A DNA stretch of 64,000 nt from Pirellulales bacterium (GCA_016931995.1 JAFGDS010000118.1:1-64000); one strand, 5' to 3'. Counted from the first letter of the stretch, positions 36,192-45,694 are shown. The notes: generated by a model from the sequence alone, not told the origin. Numbers and translations are program-made.

Positions 36192-37754
36192 TCATGGCGG
36201 GACCACTTCCACCGTCGCCGCGCCCCGGTTGTCGTCCAGCTCGGCGGCGGAGTCGTTGATCTTGAAGAAGAGGGTACCCGACTGCGACGGGGTGAGGTCG
36301 GTCCCGAGGCCAACGACGGTGGGTTTCAGGAAGACGCTCGGGCTTGGCGGGGGGCCGTCGGGGTGGACGGCGACCAGGAGGACGCCCAGGGGGCGACCCT
36401 GATAGTAGCGGATGGTCACCCCACCGGGTTCGCAGGGCCACGGCTTTGCCCCGAGGGCCACCTGATACCGACCCGCGGCGCGAAGCCGATACGTCCGATC
36501 CGCCTCCAGACGCACGCCGGAGTTTTGCCAACCGCGATCGGCGGCCACCTCGATCTTTGTCCCCTCGGGCGGCAGCGGACGGCCGGGCGCGAAGTCGATC
36601 GCCGAGCGGGCGACGTCGTAGCCGTACTCCATCCCGGCGACAAAAACCTGCCACTCCTCGGCCAGGTGCTCTCGGTCGTCGCCCAACGATTGCAGGAAGC
36701 GATCCGTGAAGTCCGATTCCAGCACGTGCGCGTGCAGCCGGTGGAACCGGTCGCGATAGCGGGGATGACGGTCCAATATCGCGCACAGGGCCCAGCACCA
36801 GGCGTACGGCTCCGTGCGCAGATGGGCCCGCGGACCGTAATTGAGCACGCCGCGAAGCGACATGGCCCGTCCGGCGGCGAAGCCCTCTTGCACGATTTTG
36901 ATCCGCCCGAGCATGGGCACTTCGTTGCGGTCCTTCGGGAAGTAGTTCAACTGGAGCCGGCCGTCTTGCCAGCGATGGGTGGCCAGGAGTTCGGCGACGC
37001 CTTCCATGTACCACGGCGGGCCGCACGCGCCCAACAGCGTATTCATGAAGCAGTGCGTGCCTTCGTGCAGCACGAGATGGCGGCGGTAGTAGTCGCTGGG
37101 CTGTTCGTAGAGCCAGAATTCGCGATTGCGGGCGTAGGCGTGTTGGAAGGGCGGGAGATCCGCGGGCAGCGCGCCGGCCTGTTGGAATTTTGTCTTCTGG
37201 CCCATCAAGAAACCCAATACACGCCAGTCGGCGTGTTCGGCTGGAGCAACTCCGAACAGCGCGCACCACTGGGCGAAGGCCTGATCGAAGGCGGCGGGCA
37301 GCGAGTCGATCTCGGGGCTCGAGGGCAGGTCGGTATAGAGCGTCAGTCGGCGGCCTTCGACTTTGCGGAGCCCCGCGGCGGCCGCACGGGCGTCGTCCAC
37401 CCGCATGGGCGGCACGTCGGCGAGCATCCGCGCGGCCGAGTCGGCGGGTTGGTCGTCGGGATCGTTGTGCTCGCGCGGCGGCGTCGAGGGGACCGACGCG
37501 GATTCCGCTCGAGCGCCCTGCGGTGGTCGGGATGAAGTGGCGGTGGTCTCCTTCGGCGGAGACGTCGAGCCGCCCTTGACCGGGGGCGATTCACGCCGCG
37601 CGTTTCGGGCAGACGGGACGGTCCGCTCGGGCGAGACCTCCGGCGACGGAGCCTCGCGGCACCCGAACAGCGCGCCGCCCAGCGCGATCGCAAACCCAAG
37701 CGCCCCGCGGGCGAGCGGCCGAGGGCGGAACGAGTTGCGTTGCGAGCCGGCCAT
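36192..37754 (-). CDS. Lipoprotein with a gluzincin-like HEGTH metallopeptidase motif
   Basis: The protein has 520 aa. The ATG at 37754 gives a lipoprotein signal ending in LFGC (Cys32). A Pro/Ser/Thr-rich linker (about 35-110) follows, and then a domain with HLVLHEGTHCFMN (H230, E231, H234 type) and WYMEGVAELLATH about 25 residues on. That is the HExxH plus E layout of gluzincins, as in the DUF1570-type planctomycete proteins. The C-terminal 130 residues form a beta-rich domain. Putative function: membrane-tethered, outward-facing zinc peptidase. Substrate unknown; activity is inference. Confidence 0.65.
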   Translation of the reverse strand: MAGSQRNSFRPRPLARGALGFAIALGGALFGCREAPSPEVSPERTVPSARNARRESPPVKGGSTSPPKETTATSSRPPQGARAESASVPSTPPREHNDPDDQPADSAARMLADVPPMRVDDARAAAAGLRKVEGRRLTLYTDLPSSPEIDSLPAAFDQAFAQWCALFGVAPAEHADWRVLGFLMGQKTKFQQAGALPADLPPFQHAYARNREFWLYEQPSDYYRRHLVLHEGTHCFMNTLLGACGPPWYMEGVAELLATHRWQDGRLQLNYFPKDRNEVPMLGRIKIVQEGFAAGRAMSLRGVLNYGPRAHLRTEPYAWCWALCAILDRHPRYRDRFHRLHAHVLESDFTDRFLQSLGDDREHLAEEWQVFVAGMEYGYDVARSAIDFAPGRPLPPEGTKIEVAADRGWQNSGVRLEADRTYRLRAAGRYQVALGAKPWPCEPGGVTIRYYQGRPLGVLLVAVHPDGPPPSPSVFLKPTVVGLGTDLTPSQSGTLFFKINDSAAELDDNRGAATVEVVPP

Positions 37755-37886
37755 ATCTTTTGGAGCGGGGGAGAGCACGCGTGGGGGACAAGAGAATGGT
37801 GGGGGACAGCCCGCGATCCGTCAAGGGGAAAACCACCCCGCTGGCCCGCATCGCAAGCGCGTCGATCGCCGTCCGATGCCCCCGAT

Positions 37887-38026
37887 CGTCATCCCGAGCC
37901 CCACTCGTCATCCCGAGAGCCCCACTCGTCATCCCGAGCCCCACTCGTCATCCCGAGCCCCGATCGTCATCCCGAGAGCCTCGCGCTTGTCATCCTGAGC
38001 GAAGCGAAGGATCTCAATGCGATGAC
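37887..38026. repeat. Family C repeat with a five-fold tandem arm array
   Basis: CGTCATCCCGAG cores begin at 37887, 37906, 37927, 37946 and 37965 (spacing 19, 21, 19, 19). A canonical TGTCATCCTGAGCGAAGCGA arm at 37988 and a short right end (GCGATGAC) follow. The array enters the 3' end of the FliL-like gene, whose stop (38014-38016) lies in the repeat. Confidence 0.9.
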
Positions 38027-38613
38027 GGGGTGGGCCAGGGCGACGTCCCGGCCGTCTCCGAGGCAGGCGGCTTCTCCGGCGTGCCTCCCCGACGGATCCG
38101 CAGATCCGTGATGATCACGTCGGCCACGGCCCGCATCTCCAACGTCCGGTTGATCCGCTCCTGGATCCGGCGTTTCAGCTCTCCCAAGGTAGGGTCCAGG
38201 AAGTCTCCTCCGTGGGCCTGTCGGAGGAGTTCCTCGATATCCTGCTGGACGCGATGCTTCCGCTGGACCAGGCGTTGGCGCGCCTCGCGATCGACCTCGC
38301 CGATCGGGGCCACGAAGAGGGAGAAGGACACTTCGCCAATCTGGCTTTGCTCCGCGGGATCCGTCGAGAAGACTTGCGGCCCCAGGGCGATTTCCGCGTC
38401 GGGCTTCGTGGCGCCGTGTTGCGCGACGATGAAGTAGGCCAACCCCATGCCTTGAACGACCAGAAGCACAATCACCAGCACGCCCAGCGTGGGGGTTGTG
38501 ATGAATCGGCTCAGCCGCTTGCCCTTGGGCTTGGGCATCGCCGGCGCGTCGTCGGGCTGGGTTGCGGCCGGTTTTTCGGCCTGCTTGGCGTTTTGGGCTG
38601 GTTCGGGAGTCAT
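38014..38613 (-). CDS. fliL: FliL-like flagellar basal-body-associated protein
   Basis: The protein has 199 aa. A cytoplasmic Lys/Pro-rich head is followed by a single membrane segment (about 39-60, LGVLVIVLLVVQGMGLAYFI) and a periplasmic domain with FSLFVAPIGEVDREARQRLV and ERINRTLEMRAVADVIITDL. This is the shape of FliL, which sits around the stator in the flagellar motor. No other flagellar gene is adjacent. The last codons (PTPSSH and the stop) are supplied by a family C repeat, so the native C-terminus may have been replaced. A structured RNA-like region lies about 290 bp upstream. Confidence 0.65.
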   Translation of the reverse strand: MTPEPAQNAKQAEKPAATQPDDAPAMPKPKGKRLSRFITTPTLGVLVIVLLVVQGMGLAYFIVAQHGATKPDAEIALGPQVFSTDPAEQSQIGEVSFSLFVAPIGEVDREARQRLVQRKHRVQQDIEELLRQAHGGDFLDPTLGELKRRIQERINRTLEMRAVADVIITDLRIRRGGTPEKPPASETAGTSPWPTPSSH

Positions 38614-39395
38614 GGCAATTGTCCCCGTGTGCGGCCTCGATCGTCGCGCCCGTGCCCCACCGCCGGTTCCCATTCAGGAGAAGCGGCGCGGTCGGACCAC
38701 TACTACTCACTAAAAATGTAGCTTGCGGCCGTTGAGGAAGCGAAACGACCGGCCGACCAAGGAGGATCGCCGGACCACCCAATTCGGAAATCGGGAAAAC
38801 CCGGCCAAAACCAGCCCCCATCCAGAGGGACCCGTGGGAGAGAAACCGAGCGTCTTTCGAGTCGCGTCGTGGGCGGGGCTGCCACCGGCGGAGGGGAGCC
38901 AAGAAAAAAATGGGGGCCTCTGACGAGCCACATCCACAGTGGCTTGACCCGACGGCAAGGGCAAGGTAACCGCCGGGTACCGTTTTCGTCAGAGGCCCCA
39001 CGGGCCAGTACGCGTTGTGTGCGACCGTGTTTTGGTCAGCGGCTGACGCAAACGCAGTTGGCGTGCCATTGTCGCGGGATCCTCCATCGCGAACGTTTTA
39101 TGCTCCATAAGTCGTTGTTGGAAATAACTTTATGGGTTTTGCTCAACCGGCGGCGGGCGGCAGGGAGCCGAGATGCCCGGCTGGTCGTCACTGTAGCGTT
39201 CTGCTACAAAAAGGGCAGTATTGCGCGACACTCGCCCGCCTTTCGCTCCGGGCCGGGATTGGGCACTTGGGCCGAACGCTTCAGGCGGCTGTACCGTAGC
39301 AGGAGGGGCGTTGCGCGGTGAGAGCGACGGGCTTTGCCCCGGTCGAGCGAGGCCGGTGTTCTGCCAATATGCCGATCGAGTGGGCCTAAGCCCCC
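38614..39395. other. Intergenic region with a candidate structured RNA
   Basis: This gap is about 780 bp between divergent genes. I found no supportable coding frame. It holds the branched inverted-repeat structure at 38901-38999 and a small TGTAGC/GCTACA hairpin (39192-39208). Confidence 0.6.
38901..38999 (-). ncRNA. Candidate branched RNA with intrinsic terminator
   Basis: Read on the minus strand, a 14-bp perfect stem (GGGGCCTCTGACGA, 38999-38986, with TCGTCAGAGGCCCC, 38926-38913) encloses two inner hairpins. These are CCCGGCGG/CCGTCGGG (one mismatch) and GCCAC/GTGGC with a 7-nt loop. Immediately after the outer stem comes CATTTTTTTCTT, a U-tract. The result is a three-way junction ending in an intrinsic terminator, like a riboswitch, attenuator or small RNA. 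It lies 288 bp before the FliL-like gene on the same strand. No known class recognised. Confidence 0.5.
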
Positions 39396-40352
39396 ATGTC
39401 TGACGTGCTCCGATCCTGTTGCGAGGCATCGCGCGTGCTGATCGTGGTTAATCCCGCGGCCGGGGCTTCGTCGCCAGAGAGCCGCGTGGATCAGTTGGCC
39501 GGCTTGCTCACCGCGCGGGGACTGCGGGTCGAGGTGCTCACCGATTTGGACGGCGCGGCCCAGCGGGCGATCGCCTCCCATCGCGAGAGATCGCTTCGAG
39601 CCCTGGTGGGCGTGGGCGGCGACGGGACGGCGGCCGAACTGGTCAACCGCACGGATGCCGGCGTGCCCATCACGATGTTGCCGGCCGGAACGTCGAATCT
39701 ATTGTCCGGATACCTCGGCATGGAAAAATCGCCGGAGGGAGTTTGTCGCACCATCACGCACGGACGTTGCATCCAGCTTGACGCGGGTCGGGCGGCGGGA
39801 CGGCTGTTTACGCTGATGATGAGTTGTGGATTCGACGCCGACGTGGTTCAACGCCTGCATCGCGGCAGGTCCGGCCACATCGGACGCTACTCGTACGTCC
39901 CTCCGATCCTTTCCTCCATCCGGCACTACCGGTATCCTGAACTGCGGATCCACTGGGACGATTCCGAGGACGCCGCCGCGGCCCGTTCGACGTTGTCGGC
40001 AAGATGGTTCTTCGCGTTCAACCTGCCGTGTTACGCCGGCTGGCCGCCCGTGGCGCCGGAGGCCCTGGGCGACGACGGGCTGTTGGACGCGTGCACGTAC
40101 GCGCGCGGGTCGTTTTGGCACGGGGTGCGGCTGTTGACGGCCGTGTTGCGCCAGCGGCAGAACCGGCTGGCCGGCTTCGCGGTGCGACGGATCCGCCGCG
40201 TGCGGGTCGAGGCGTCCGAGGAGGTGCCCTATCAGATTGACGGAGATCCGGGCGGAGTATTGCCGGTCGAGGTGGAAGTGGTTCCCCGGAGATTGACGTT
40301 TCTCGTGCCAGGGGAAACGACGACGTCTGCCACTGGCCTTGCCCGTGCATGA
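39396..40352 (+). CDS. Diacylglycerol/sphingosine kinase-like lipid kinase
   Basis: The protein has 318 aa of the DAGK_cat fold. VLIVVNPAAG opens the domain, the nucleotide loop is ALVGVGGDGTAAELVN, and TMLPAGTSNLLSGYLGM matches the family's GTxNDxA region. The C-terminal lobe has the EVPYQIDGDPGG (DGE-like) motif. Such enzymes phosphorylate diacylglycerol or other lipids at the inner membrane. YegS-like and sphingoid-base kinases are alternatives. The final residues (TTSATGLARA) run into a family B repeat, so the C-terminus is repeat-derived. Confidence 0.85.
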   Translation: MSDVLRSCCEASRVLIVVNPAAGASSPESRVDQLAGLLTARGLRVEVLTDLDGAAQRAIASHRERSLRALVGVGGDGTAAELVNRTDAGVPITMLPAGTSNLLSGYLGMEKSPEGVCRTITHGRCIQLDAGRAAGRLFTLMMSCGFDADVVQRLHRGRSGHIGRYSYVPPILSSIRHYRYPELRIHWDDSEDAAAARSTLSARWFFAFNLPCYAGWPPVAPEALGDDGLLDACTYARGSFWHGVRLLTAVLRQRQNRLAGFAVRRIRRVRVEASEEVPYQIDGDPGGVLPVEVEVVPRRLTFLVPGETTTSATGLARA

Positions 40353-40429
40353 ATCGCGTGTGCCACGGGCTTTGCCAGTGTACGAATCACGGCAATACAT
40401 GAGCGGCACTGGCAGAGCCAGTGGCACTC
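40328..40429. repeat. Family B repeat overlapping the lipid-kinase 3' end
   Basis: TGCCACTGGCCTTGCCCGTG..., a second internal arm (GTGCCACGGGCTTTGCCAGTG), and the inverted arm GGCAGAGCCAGTGGCACTC at the right. The first 25 bp are coding for the upstream gene. Confidence 0.85.
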
Positions 40430-40461
40430 AACATTGACGACACGACACAAGGAGAGACGCC

Positions 40462-41292
40462 TTGCCTGCCAACCCTGCCCGCGTGGGACCGTATCACTGT
40501 GGTCGGGGCGAACCGCTTCTGGTGATCGCCGGCCCGTGCGTGCTCGAGACCGAGGCGCTGGCGCTGGAGATTGGCCGGCGTCTGGCGGATATTGCCGGGC
40601 GGTTGCGGGTTCCGCTCGTGTTCAAGGCGTCGTTCGACAAGGCCAACCGGACGAGCGTCGAGTCGTATCGCGGGCCGGGTCTGGAGGCGGGATTGGCGAT
40701 TCTGGCCAAGGTGGCTGGCGAGACGGGCCTGCCCGTGACGACGGACATCCACGAGCCCGCTCAGGCGGCCCCCGCGGCCGAGGTCTGCCAGGTGCTCCAG
40801 ATCCCGGCGTTTCTTGCCCGGCAGACGGATCTGTTGGCCGCGGCCGCGCGGACCGGGCGGACCGTGCACGTGAAGAAGGGGCAGTTCATGGCCCCGTGGG
40901 ACATGCGTCACGTGGTGGGCAAGCTCGAGGCGAGCGGCTGCCGCGATATTCTCTTGTGCGAGCGCGGGACGTTCTTCGGCTATGGCCGGCTGGTCAGCGA
41001 CATGCGTTCGATCCGCCAGATGCAGTCGCTGGGCGCGCCGGTCGTGTTCGACGCGACGCACAGCGTGCAGGAGCCCGGCGGACTAGGGGCCGCGACCGGC
41101 GGCAACCGCGAGATGGTCGAGCCGCTTGCCCGGGCGGCCGTCGTCGTCGGCGCGGACGCCTTGTTTTTTGAAACCCATCCCGATCCCGATCATTCGCCCA
41201 GCGACGGCCCGAACATGGTGCCGTTGGACGCCTTCGAGGCGATGCTGGGGCGACTTGCCGCCCTTCGACGAACCGTGGAGGAATTCTCGTGA
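40462..41292 (+). CDS. kdsA: 3-deoxy-8-phosphooctulonate synthase (Kdo-8-P synthase)
   Basis: The protein has 276 aa and condenses phosphoenolpyruvate with arabinose-5-phosphate for the Kdo of lipopolysaccharide. [51 protein letters not shown] and [12 protein letters not shown] are all diagnostic. Cys in AGPCVLE suggests the metal-dependent class, but I did not verify the full set. The start is TTG at 40462 with GGAGAG eight bases upstream. It is coupled to the next gene by a 4-bp stop/start overlap (GTGA). Confidence 0.96.
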   Translation: MPANPARVGPYHCGRGEPLLVIAGPCVLETEALALEIGRRLADIAGRLRVPLVFKASFDKANRTSVESYRGPGLEAGLAILAKVAGETGLPVTTDIHEPAQAAPAAEVCQVLQIPAFLARQTDLLAAAARTGRTVHVKKGQFMAPWDMRHVVGKLEASGCRDILLCERGTFFGYGRLVSDMRSIRQMQSLGAPVVFDATHSVQEPGGLGAATGGNREMVEPLARAAVVVGADALFFETHPDPDHSPSDGPNMVPLDAFEAMLGRLAALRRTVEEFS

Positions 41293-42929
41293 ACCCGCGC
41301 AACACACCGTTTGCCTTTCGTTTCATTCCCGCTTGCCCGCGCCTGGCCGCCGCGCTGTGTTTGGCGGCGTTGGGAATGGTCTCGCCCGGCTGCCGCAAGG
41401 CGAGCGACGTCGGTTTTGAGGACATGGCCGCGTCGGAGAGCACGGCGGCCGGCCGCGAGGAATACCTGCAATACGCCGTGCGCAGCCTGAACCGGCTCGA
41501 CCAGTTCGGCCCGGGCGAAATGCAGCCGCAGATCGTCGACTGGCTCAACCAGTGGATCAAGGATCAGACGGTCCCGTCCGACTGGAAGGTCGATCCCCTG
41601 GTTGGCACGCTGCCGGCGGAACTGGCTGGGATGGACGAGGTGAAATCGCTCGACCGGTTGACGTTTCGCCGCGACGACGGGTCGGCTTTGCAGGAAGCCG
41701 TTTGGATGCGGGACGTATCCAATCGCGCCCGCGGCGGGCAACTCGACGATCTGGTTCGCGCCCGCCGGCTGTTCGATTGGGTTGTGCAAAACGTGCAGCT
41801 TGAGCCGGACCCAGCCGACCCGGCCAAGGCGATCCCCAACCGGCCCTGGGAAACGCTGCTGTTGGGGCGGGGAACGGCGGTGGAGCGCGCGTGGGTGTTC
41901 CTGCTGCTGTTGCGCCATCAAGACATCGACGCGGCGATTCTCGCGCTGCCGGCGGAGGGCGGCGCGGCGCGGCCTTGGGCGGTGGGCGCGCTGGTAGAAG
42001 GGCAGCTCTACCTGTTCGACCCGGCGCTCGGGCTGCCCATTCCCGCGCCCGACGGCGTGCAATTTGACGACGAGGGCCAACTGAACGTCCAGCCGGCCAC
42101 GCTCGCTCAGGTCGCGGCCGACGACGCCCTGCTGCGGCAGCTCGATCTCGAAGGCGCGCCGTACCCCGTCCGCGCCGAGCAACTCAAGGACGTGGTGGCG
42201 TGGGTCGAAGGCTCGCCGGCGGCGCTTTCCGCGCGGATGGCCATGGTCCAGTCGCGTCTGACGGGCCCCGACAAGGTTCTCTTGACCGCCGAGCCCAGCC
42301 GCGCGGCGAAGCACATTGGCGACGCGCCCGGCGCGGGCGAGGCGCGGCTTTGGCCGTGGCCCTTCGAGGTGGCTCGCCGCCGCGCGCAGCTTGGCCCGGC
42401 GGAAACGGCCCAGGTCGAAACGGCCATGCGTCCGTTCCGCGTCGGCCGGTCCTACCCGCTGTGGCGGGCAAGGACGCTGTACTTCAAGGGCGAGCTCTCC
42501 GGCCCGCAGGGCGCGGCGTTCTTCTTCCGTCAGGCCCGACCGCCACAGTGGAGACAGGCCGAAATGTGGAAAGCGGCCTCGGAGACGGCCGATACGTCGA
42601 CGGACGCCGACGACGCGCGGACCACCACCGAGGCATTCCAGCGGGCGAAGGTGGACGCGAGCTATTGGGCGGGCTTGGTGGCCTCGGCCCTGGGCAACTA
42701 CGACGCGGCGGCGGATTATTTCCACGTCCGCACCCTGGAAGACAACCCGAACGGCCCCTGGACGGCCGGCGCCCGCTACAACCTCGCCCGGCTGCTGGAG
42801 CGCCTGGGCCGGCGGAGCGAGGCGATCGCCCTGCTCGAGCAAGACGACGCTTCCCCCAGCGCCCCCGGCAACCGCCTCCGCGCCGCCTGGCTGAAGACCG
42901 CGAAAGCGGAGGCGACGCTGCCGGGATAA
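41289..42929 (+). CDS. Lipoprotein with transglutaminase-like and TPR regions
   Basis: The protein has 546 aa and a GTG start overlapping the kdsA stop. The lipobox SPGC places the acylated Cys at 35. Residues about 150-210 ([36 protein letters not shown]) resemble a transglutaminase-like fold. The expected catalytic Cys in the GRGT...ERA helix is absent, so it may bind rather than catalyse. The C-terminus (about 455-535) reads as TPR ([32 protein letters not shown]). Coupling to kdsA suggests an envelope role; the precise function is unknown. Confidence 0.7.
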   Translation: MNPRNTPFAFRFIPACPRLAAALCLAALGMVSPGCRKASDVGFEDMAASESTAAGREEYLQYAVRSLNRLDQFGPGEMQPQIVDWLNQWIKDQTVPSDWKVDPLVGTLPAELAGMDEVKSLDRLTFRRDDGSALQEAVWMRDVSNRARGGQLDDLVRARRLFDWVVQNVQLEPDPADPAKAIPNRPWETLLLGRGTAVERAWVFLLLLRHQDIDAAILALPAEGGAARPWAVGALVEGQLYLFDPALGLPIPAPDGVQFDDEGQLNVQPATLAQVAADDALLRQLDLEGAPYPVRAEQLKDVVAWVEGSPAALSARMAMVQSRLTGPDKVLLTAEPSRAAKHIGDAPGAGEARLWPWPFEVARRRAQLGPAETAQVETAMRPFRVGRSYPLWRARTLYFKGELSGPQGAAFFFRQARPPQWRQAEMWKAASETADTSTDADDARTTTEAFQRAKVDASYWAGLVASALGNYDAAADYFHVRTLEDNPNGPWTAGARYNLARLLERLGRRSEAIALLEQDDASPSAPGNRLRAAWLKTAKAEATLPG

Positions 42930-43014
42930 GAGACTCGCCTCCAACGTCACGATCCTCTTACCGTCCTAACTCCTTCGGCAGATCGGGATTTTCTACGGAG
43001 CAGATTATTTTCGT

Positions 43015-43425
43015 CTACAGATCCAGGATCACTTCCGCCAGCCAACCGTTGGGCTCTTCGCGAACGACCAGGCCGTGGTAGGTGATGGCTTTCACCTCTC
43101 GATCGAGAACGTGCCGGGCCGGGTCGAAGGGCTCGCCGTGGGCCGTGGCCGATATGCCCGACGCGCTTGGCCGGACGTCGAATCGGGTCAACAGCAGCCG
43201 CTGCGTCGCGAAGGTGTAGAGCAGCTCGTCCAGCCAGTCGACAAGCAGATCCTCGCGATGGGCGCCCTTGACCTCGATGGCGACGGACTCGGCGGGCTCG
43301 ACGGCCTCGGGATTCGACACAAGCACGGCCAGGAATCCTCGGCCGGCTTCAGCGAGGAGTTCGGCCCACGTGCCCGCGCGGACGCGGATGCCCAGATCGG
43401 CCGTGTGCTCGAAGATCTCGTACAT
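43015..43425 (-). CDS. Archease
   Basis: The protein has 136 aa, the family's usual length. The ATG at 43425 begins MYEIFEHTADLGIRVRAGTW, the archease signature with the metal-binding Asp. Further hallmarks are HREDLLVDWLDELLYTF and the C-terminal AITYHGLVVREEPNGW...VILDL. Archease activates the RNA ligase RtcB by helping guanylylation. No rtcB lies in the window. The longer frame upstream enters a repeat region and is not supported. Confidence 0.92.
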   Translation of the reverse strand: MYEIFEHTADLGIRVRAGTWAELLAEAGRGFLAVLVSNPEAVEPAESVAIEVKGAHREDLLVDWLDELLYTFATQRLLLTRFDVRPSASGISATAHGEPFDPARHVLDREVKAITYHGLVVREEPNGWLAEVILDL

Positions 43426-43467
43426 GCCGCGCCTAGATCCCATCCCAGAACCCTCGCCCGAGCAGCA

Positions 43468-43541
43468 CGTCATCCTGAGCGCAGCGAAGGATCTCGTTGG
43501 CGTTGAAGGAGTCGAGATGCTTCGCTGCGCTCAGCATGACG
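43468..43541. repeat. Family C repeat
   Basis: CGTCATCCTGAGCGCAGCGA is mirrored by TTCGCTGCGCTCAGCATGACG. It carries compensating changes (GCAGCG/CGCTGC) relative to the 29294 copy, so pairing is conserved while sequence varies. Confidence 0.92.
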
Positions 43542-43556
43542 ACTTTTGGATGGCGC

Positions 43557-44948
43557 CTAGTTGGCGATTTCCGGCTTGGCCACGTCGGAATCCATCTTGG
43601 GCGGAAGCCGCCAGACGTGATCGCCGGTCTTGTTGGTGAAATAGAGCCGCGACTCCGAGGGCTTGCGGCCGTGGCCGTCGGCCCACAGGGCGTAGAAATC
43701 GGGATCGGCGTCGACGGGTTTGCGGCAGTACGTGTGGTTGAAGGGGCTGTCGTGGGTGAGCTGCTTGACCTTCTTCCACGAGTGGCCCTGGTTGGTGCTG
43801 GTCCATATGGCCACCTCGCCGCCGGGGTTGAACGGCTGAGGGCCGGGCTCGGTGGGCGCGATGAGTCGCCATGTGCCGTCCGCCTCGATCCGCATGTCGC
43901 CCATGTCGTAGTTGTTGTCCGATTGGATGGAGCCTTGGATGTCCCATGCCTGCCCGGTCCAATGCGCGGTCTGCCAGATCCGCGGGCTGTTCTTCGGGCC
44001 GGACTCCCACCCGCCGCTCGTGAGATACAGGATCACCGGCCGACCCTCGGCGTCGAAGGCCACGTCCTTCATGTACACGTTGCGGTGCTTTGAGCGGTAC
44101 TCGGCCACCAGCGCCGGGTTGTCCACCGTGGTGAGCGGCAGCTCCAGCGCCCGGCCGTCGGCCGTGGTCCACGTGCGGCCGAAGTCGCTGGTCTCCATGT
44201 AGTAGAGGTTGGTCCGCCAGTTGAGCCCCTGGGGCTTGGGGTGGAAGTTGAAGGCGGCGCCGATCTTGTCGCCGTGGCGCCCGCTCACCTGGTAGTGGCC
44301 CATCTCGACGCCGGACAATAACCGCGGCTCGCTCCACATCCGCCCGTCAGGGCTGGTCATCTGGTAGAGCTGCCGGCCGCCGGTGTAGCGGGTGTGCAGG
44401 AAGAAGAATCCCCTGCCCGGCACGAAATACGGCTGGGGATACGAGAAGTTCGTCTTGAGCACGCGGTCGAACGCATCGATCGAGTAGGGTTTCGTGCTCA
44501 CGGAAATGTACGAAGGCCGAGCCGTGCCGTGCGAACTGGAGAAGATCCAGATGTGGCCTCGATCGTCCATCGAGATGACCGGGTTGTCGTGGGCGTCGGT
44601 CGTTTTCTTGTCCAACAGGATCCGCGGCCGGGGGACCGTGCCGGTCTTGTGGTCGAAGTACGACACCATGTGCAGGAGCGTTTTGTTGCCGGGCGTGGTT
44701 CCGCCGTAACAGAAGAACGTCTTGTTGGCCTCCTTCGCGTAGACGGCGAAGGGCCGGTGCTTGGCGCAGTACGTGCCCAGCCCGCCGCTGTATTTGTAGA
44801 CGTATTCGTCGCCGGGCTGCTTTTGATTGGAATACCAGATGCCGCGGTAGCCGTCGGCCGTGGGTAGCTCGTCGGCGGCGGCGGGCAGGGCCAGGATCAA
44901 TTGAAGCAACAGGAGGCCGCACGGCGACGCCGCGATGAGTCGTCTCAT
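43557..44948 (-). CDS. Secreted BNR-4-type beta-propeller protein
   Basis: The protein has 463 aa with a signal peptide (MRRLIAASPCGLLLLQLILA, AAADE cleavage). The mature part (GYRGIWYSNQKQPGDEYVYK) and repeated Asp-box-like blades (SPDGRMWSEPRL, TSDFGRTWTTADGR, STNQGHSWKKVKQL) give a five- or six-bladed BNR propeller as in sialidases and related glycosidases. The sialidase Arg triad and nucleophile Tyr are not obvious. It could act on host or algal glycans or only bind them. Start at ATG 44948; an upstream frame lacks a signal. Confidence 0.8.
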   Translation of the reverse strand: MRRLIAASPCGLLLLQLILALPAAADELPTADGYRGIWYSNQKQPGDEYVYKYSGGLGTYCAKHRPFAVYAKEANKTFFCYGGTTPGNKTLLHMVSYFDHKTGTVPRPRILLDKKTTDAHDNPVISMDDRGHIWIFSSSHGTARPSYISVSTKPYSIDAFDRVLKTNFSYPQPYFVPGRGFFFLHTRYTGGRQLYQMTSPDGRMWSEPRLLSGVEMGHYQVSGRHGDKIGAAFNFHPKPQGLNWRTNLYYMETSDFGRTWTTADGRALELPLTTVDNPALVAEYRSKHRNVYMKDVAFDAEGRPVILYLTSGGWESGPKNSPRIWQTAHWTGQAWDIQGSIQSDNNYDMGDMRIEADGTWRLIAPTEPGPQPFNPGGEVAIWTSTNQGHSWKKVKQLTHDSPFNHTYCRKPVDADPDFYALWADGHGRKPSESRLYFTNKTGDHVWRLPPKMDSDVAKPEIAN

Positions 44949-45059
44949 GGGAGGATTCCTTGGGGAGGGGATTGGTGAAGGAAGGACGTCGACATTGATT
45001 TGGTGGCACGTTCTGGGCGATGCGAAGGGCGTGGCGAATTCCGGTTCAGGGCGGTGGTA

Positions 45060-45133
45060 CGTCATCCTGAGCGAAGCGAAGGACCTCGTTGACCTTGAAG
45101 GAGGTCGGATGCTTCGCTTCGCCCAGCACGACG
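45060..45133. repeat. Family C repeat
   Basis: CGTCATCCTGAGCGAAGCGA is mirrored by CTTCGCCCAGCACGACG, upstream of the BNR gene. Confidence 0.88.
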
Positions 45134-45216
45134 ACGCGGCCCGAATCCGGCGACGACACGCATGGTCAGGTTACCTTATCGCCGCGGCGACGGCAAGACG
45201 GCGGAGTACGTTTATT

Positions 45217-45639
45217 CTATTCCCCGGCGGTGACGCGTTCGACAAAGGATTTTCCGCCGGCCCAGGTGAGGCGGATCACCAGATCGTCGTTGGGGCCGTC
45301 GATCGTCGCGGAGAGGCCGGACGTTCGCGGGTTGGCGTACTTCTTGGGGGCGTGCCAGCGCTGCGTGCTGCCGCTTAGGGGCTCGGCGGCGAGCACGCTC
45401 ACCGGGTGGGCGCCCGGCACGACGCCATCGCCGGGCTCGAAGGTGGTGAGCGTAAAGCGGCCCTCGGCGTCGAGCGTGGCCGTGGCGGGCCGGGCGCCCA
45501 TGGGCGTCAAGCGGATGAACCCGTACGCAAGCGGTTTGTCGTCAATCAGCACGCGGCCGGAAACCGGCACCCGCTTGGGCCGTCCGCCGTCGCAGCCGGG
45601 AAGGATCGCGATCGCAAGGCATATAGCAGACGCACCCAT
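45217..45639 (-). CDS. Small lipoprotein with carboxypeptidase-regulatory-like domain
   Basis: The protein has about 140 aa. The signal is MGASAICLAIAILPGC, with Cys16 the probable lipidation site. Then comes a single Ig-like/CarboxypepD_reg-type unit: VPVSGRVLIDDKPLAYGFIR, ATLDAEGRFTLTTFEPGDGV. Such proteins occur right after DUF1559 genes in planctomycetes. The start is uncertain. ATG 45639 abuts a family F repeat arm (45641-45656). An in-frame ATG at 45729 gives 30 extra residues and would overlap the preceding gene's end. Confidence 0.7.
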   Translation of the reverse strand: MGASAICLAIAILPGCDGGRPKRVPVSGRVLIDDKPLAYGFIRLTPMGARPATATLDAEGRFTLTTFEPGDGVVPGAHPVSVLAAEPLSGSTQRWHAPKKYANPRTSGLSATIDGPNDDLVIRLTWAGGKSFVERVTAGE

Positions 45640-45640
45640 G

Positions 45641-45656
45641 GCGAAGCCGCAAGCGG
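45641..45656. repeat. Family F repeat arm
   Basis: GCGAAGCCGCAAGCGG, identical to the left arm of the complete copy at 61046. It sits directly against the start of the small lipoprotein gene. Confidence 0.6.
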
Positions 45657-45694
45657 TGGCTGCCTTCCGCGCCGACGACCCGATGGAAGACTCG

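Noticed and set aside
37887-38026. CRISPR array
   Set aside because: Repeats recur every 19-21 bp without unique spacers; no cas genes in the window.
38869-39321. 150-residue plus-strand frame
   Set aside because: No ribosome site, no recognisable motif, Arg-rich composition, and it runs through the structured repeat.
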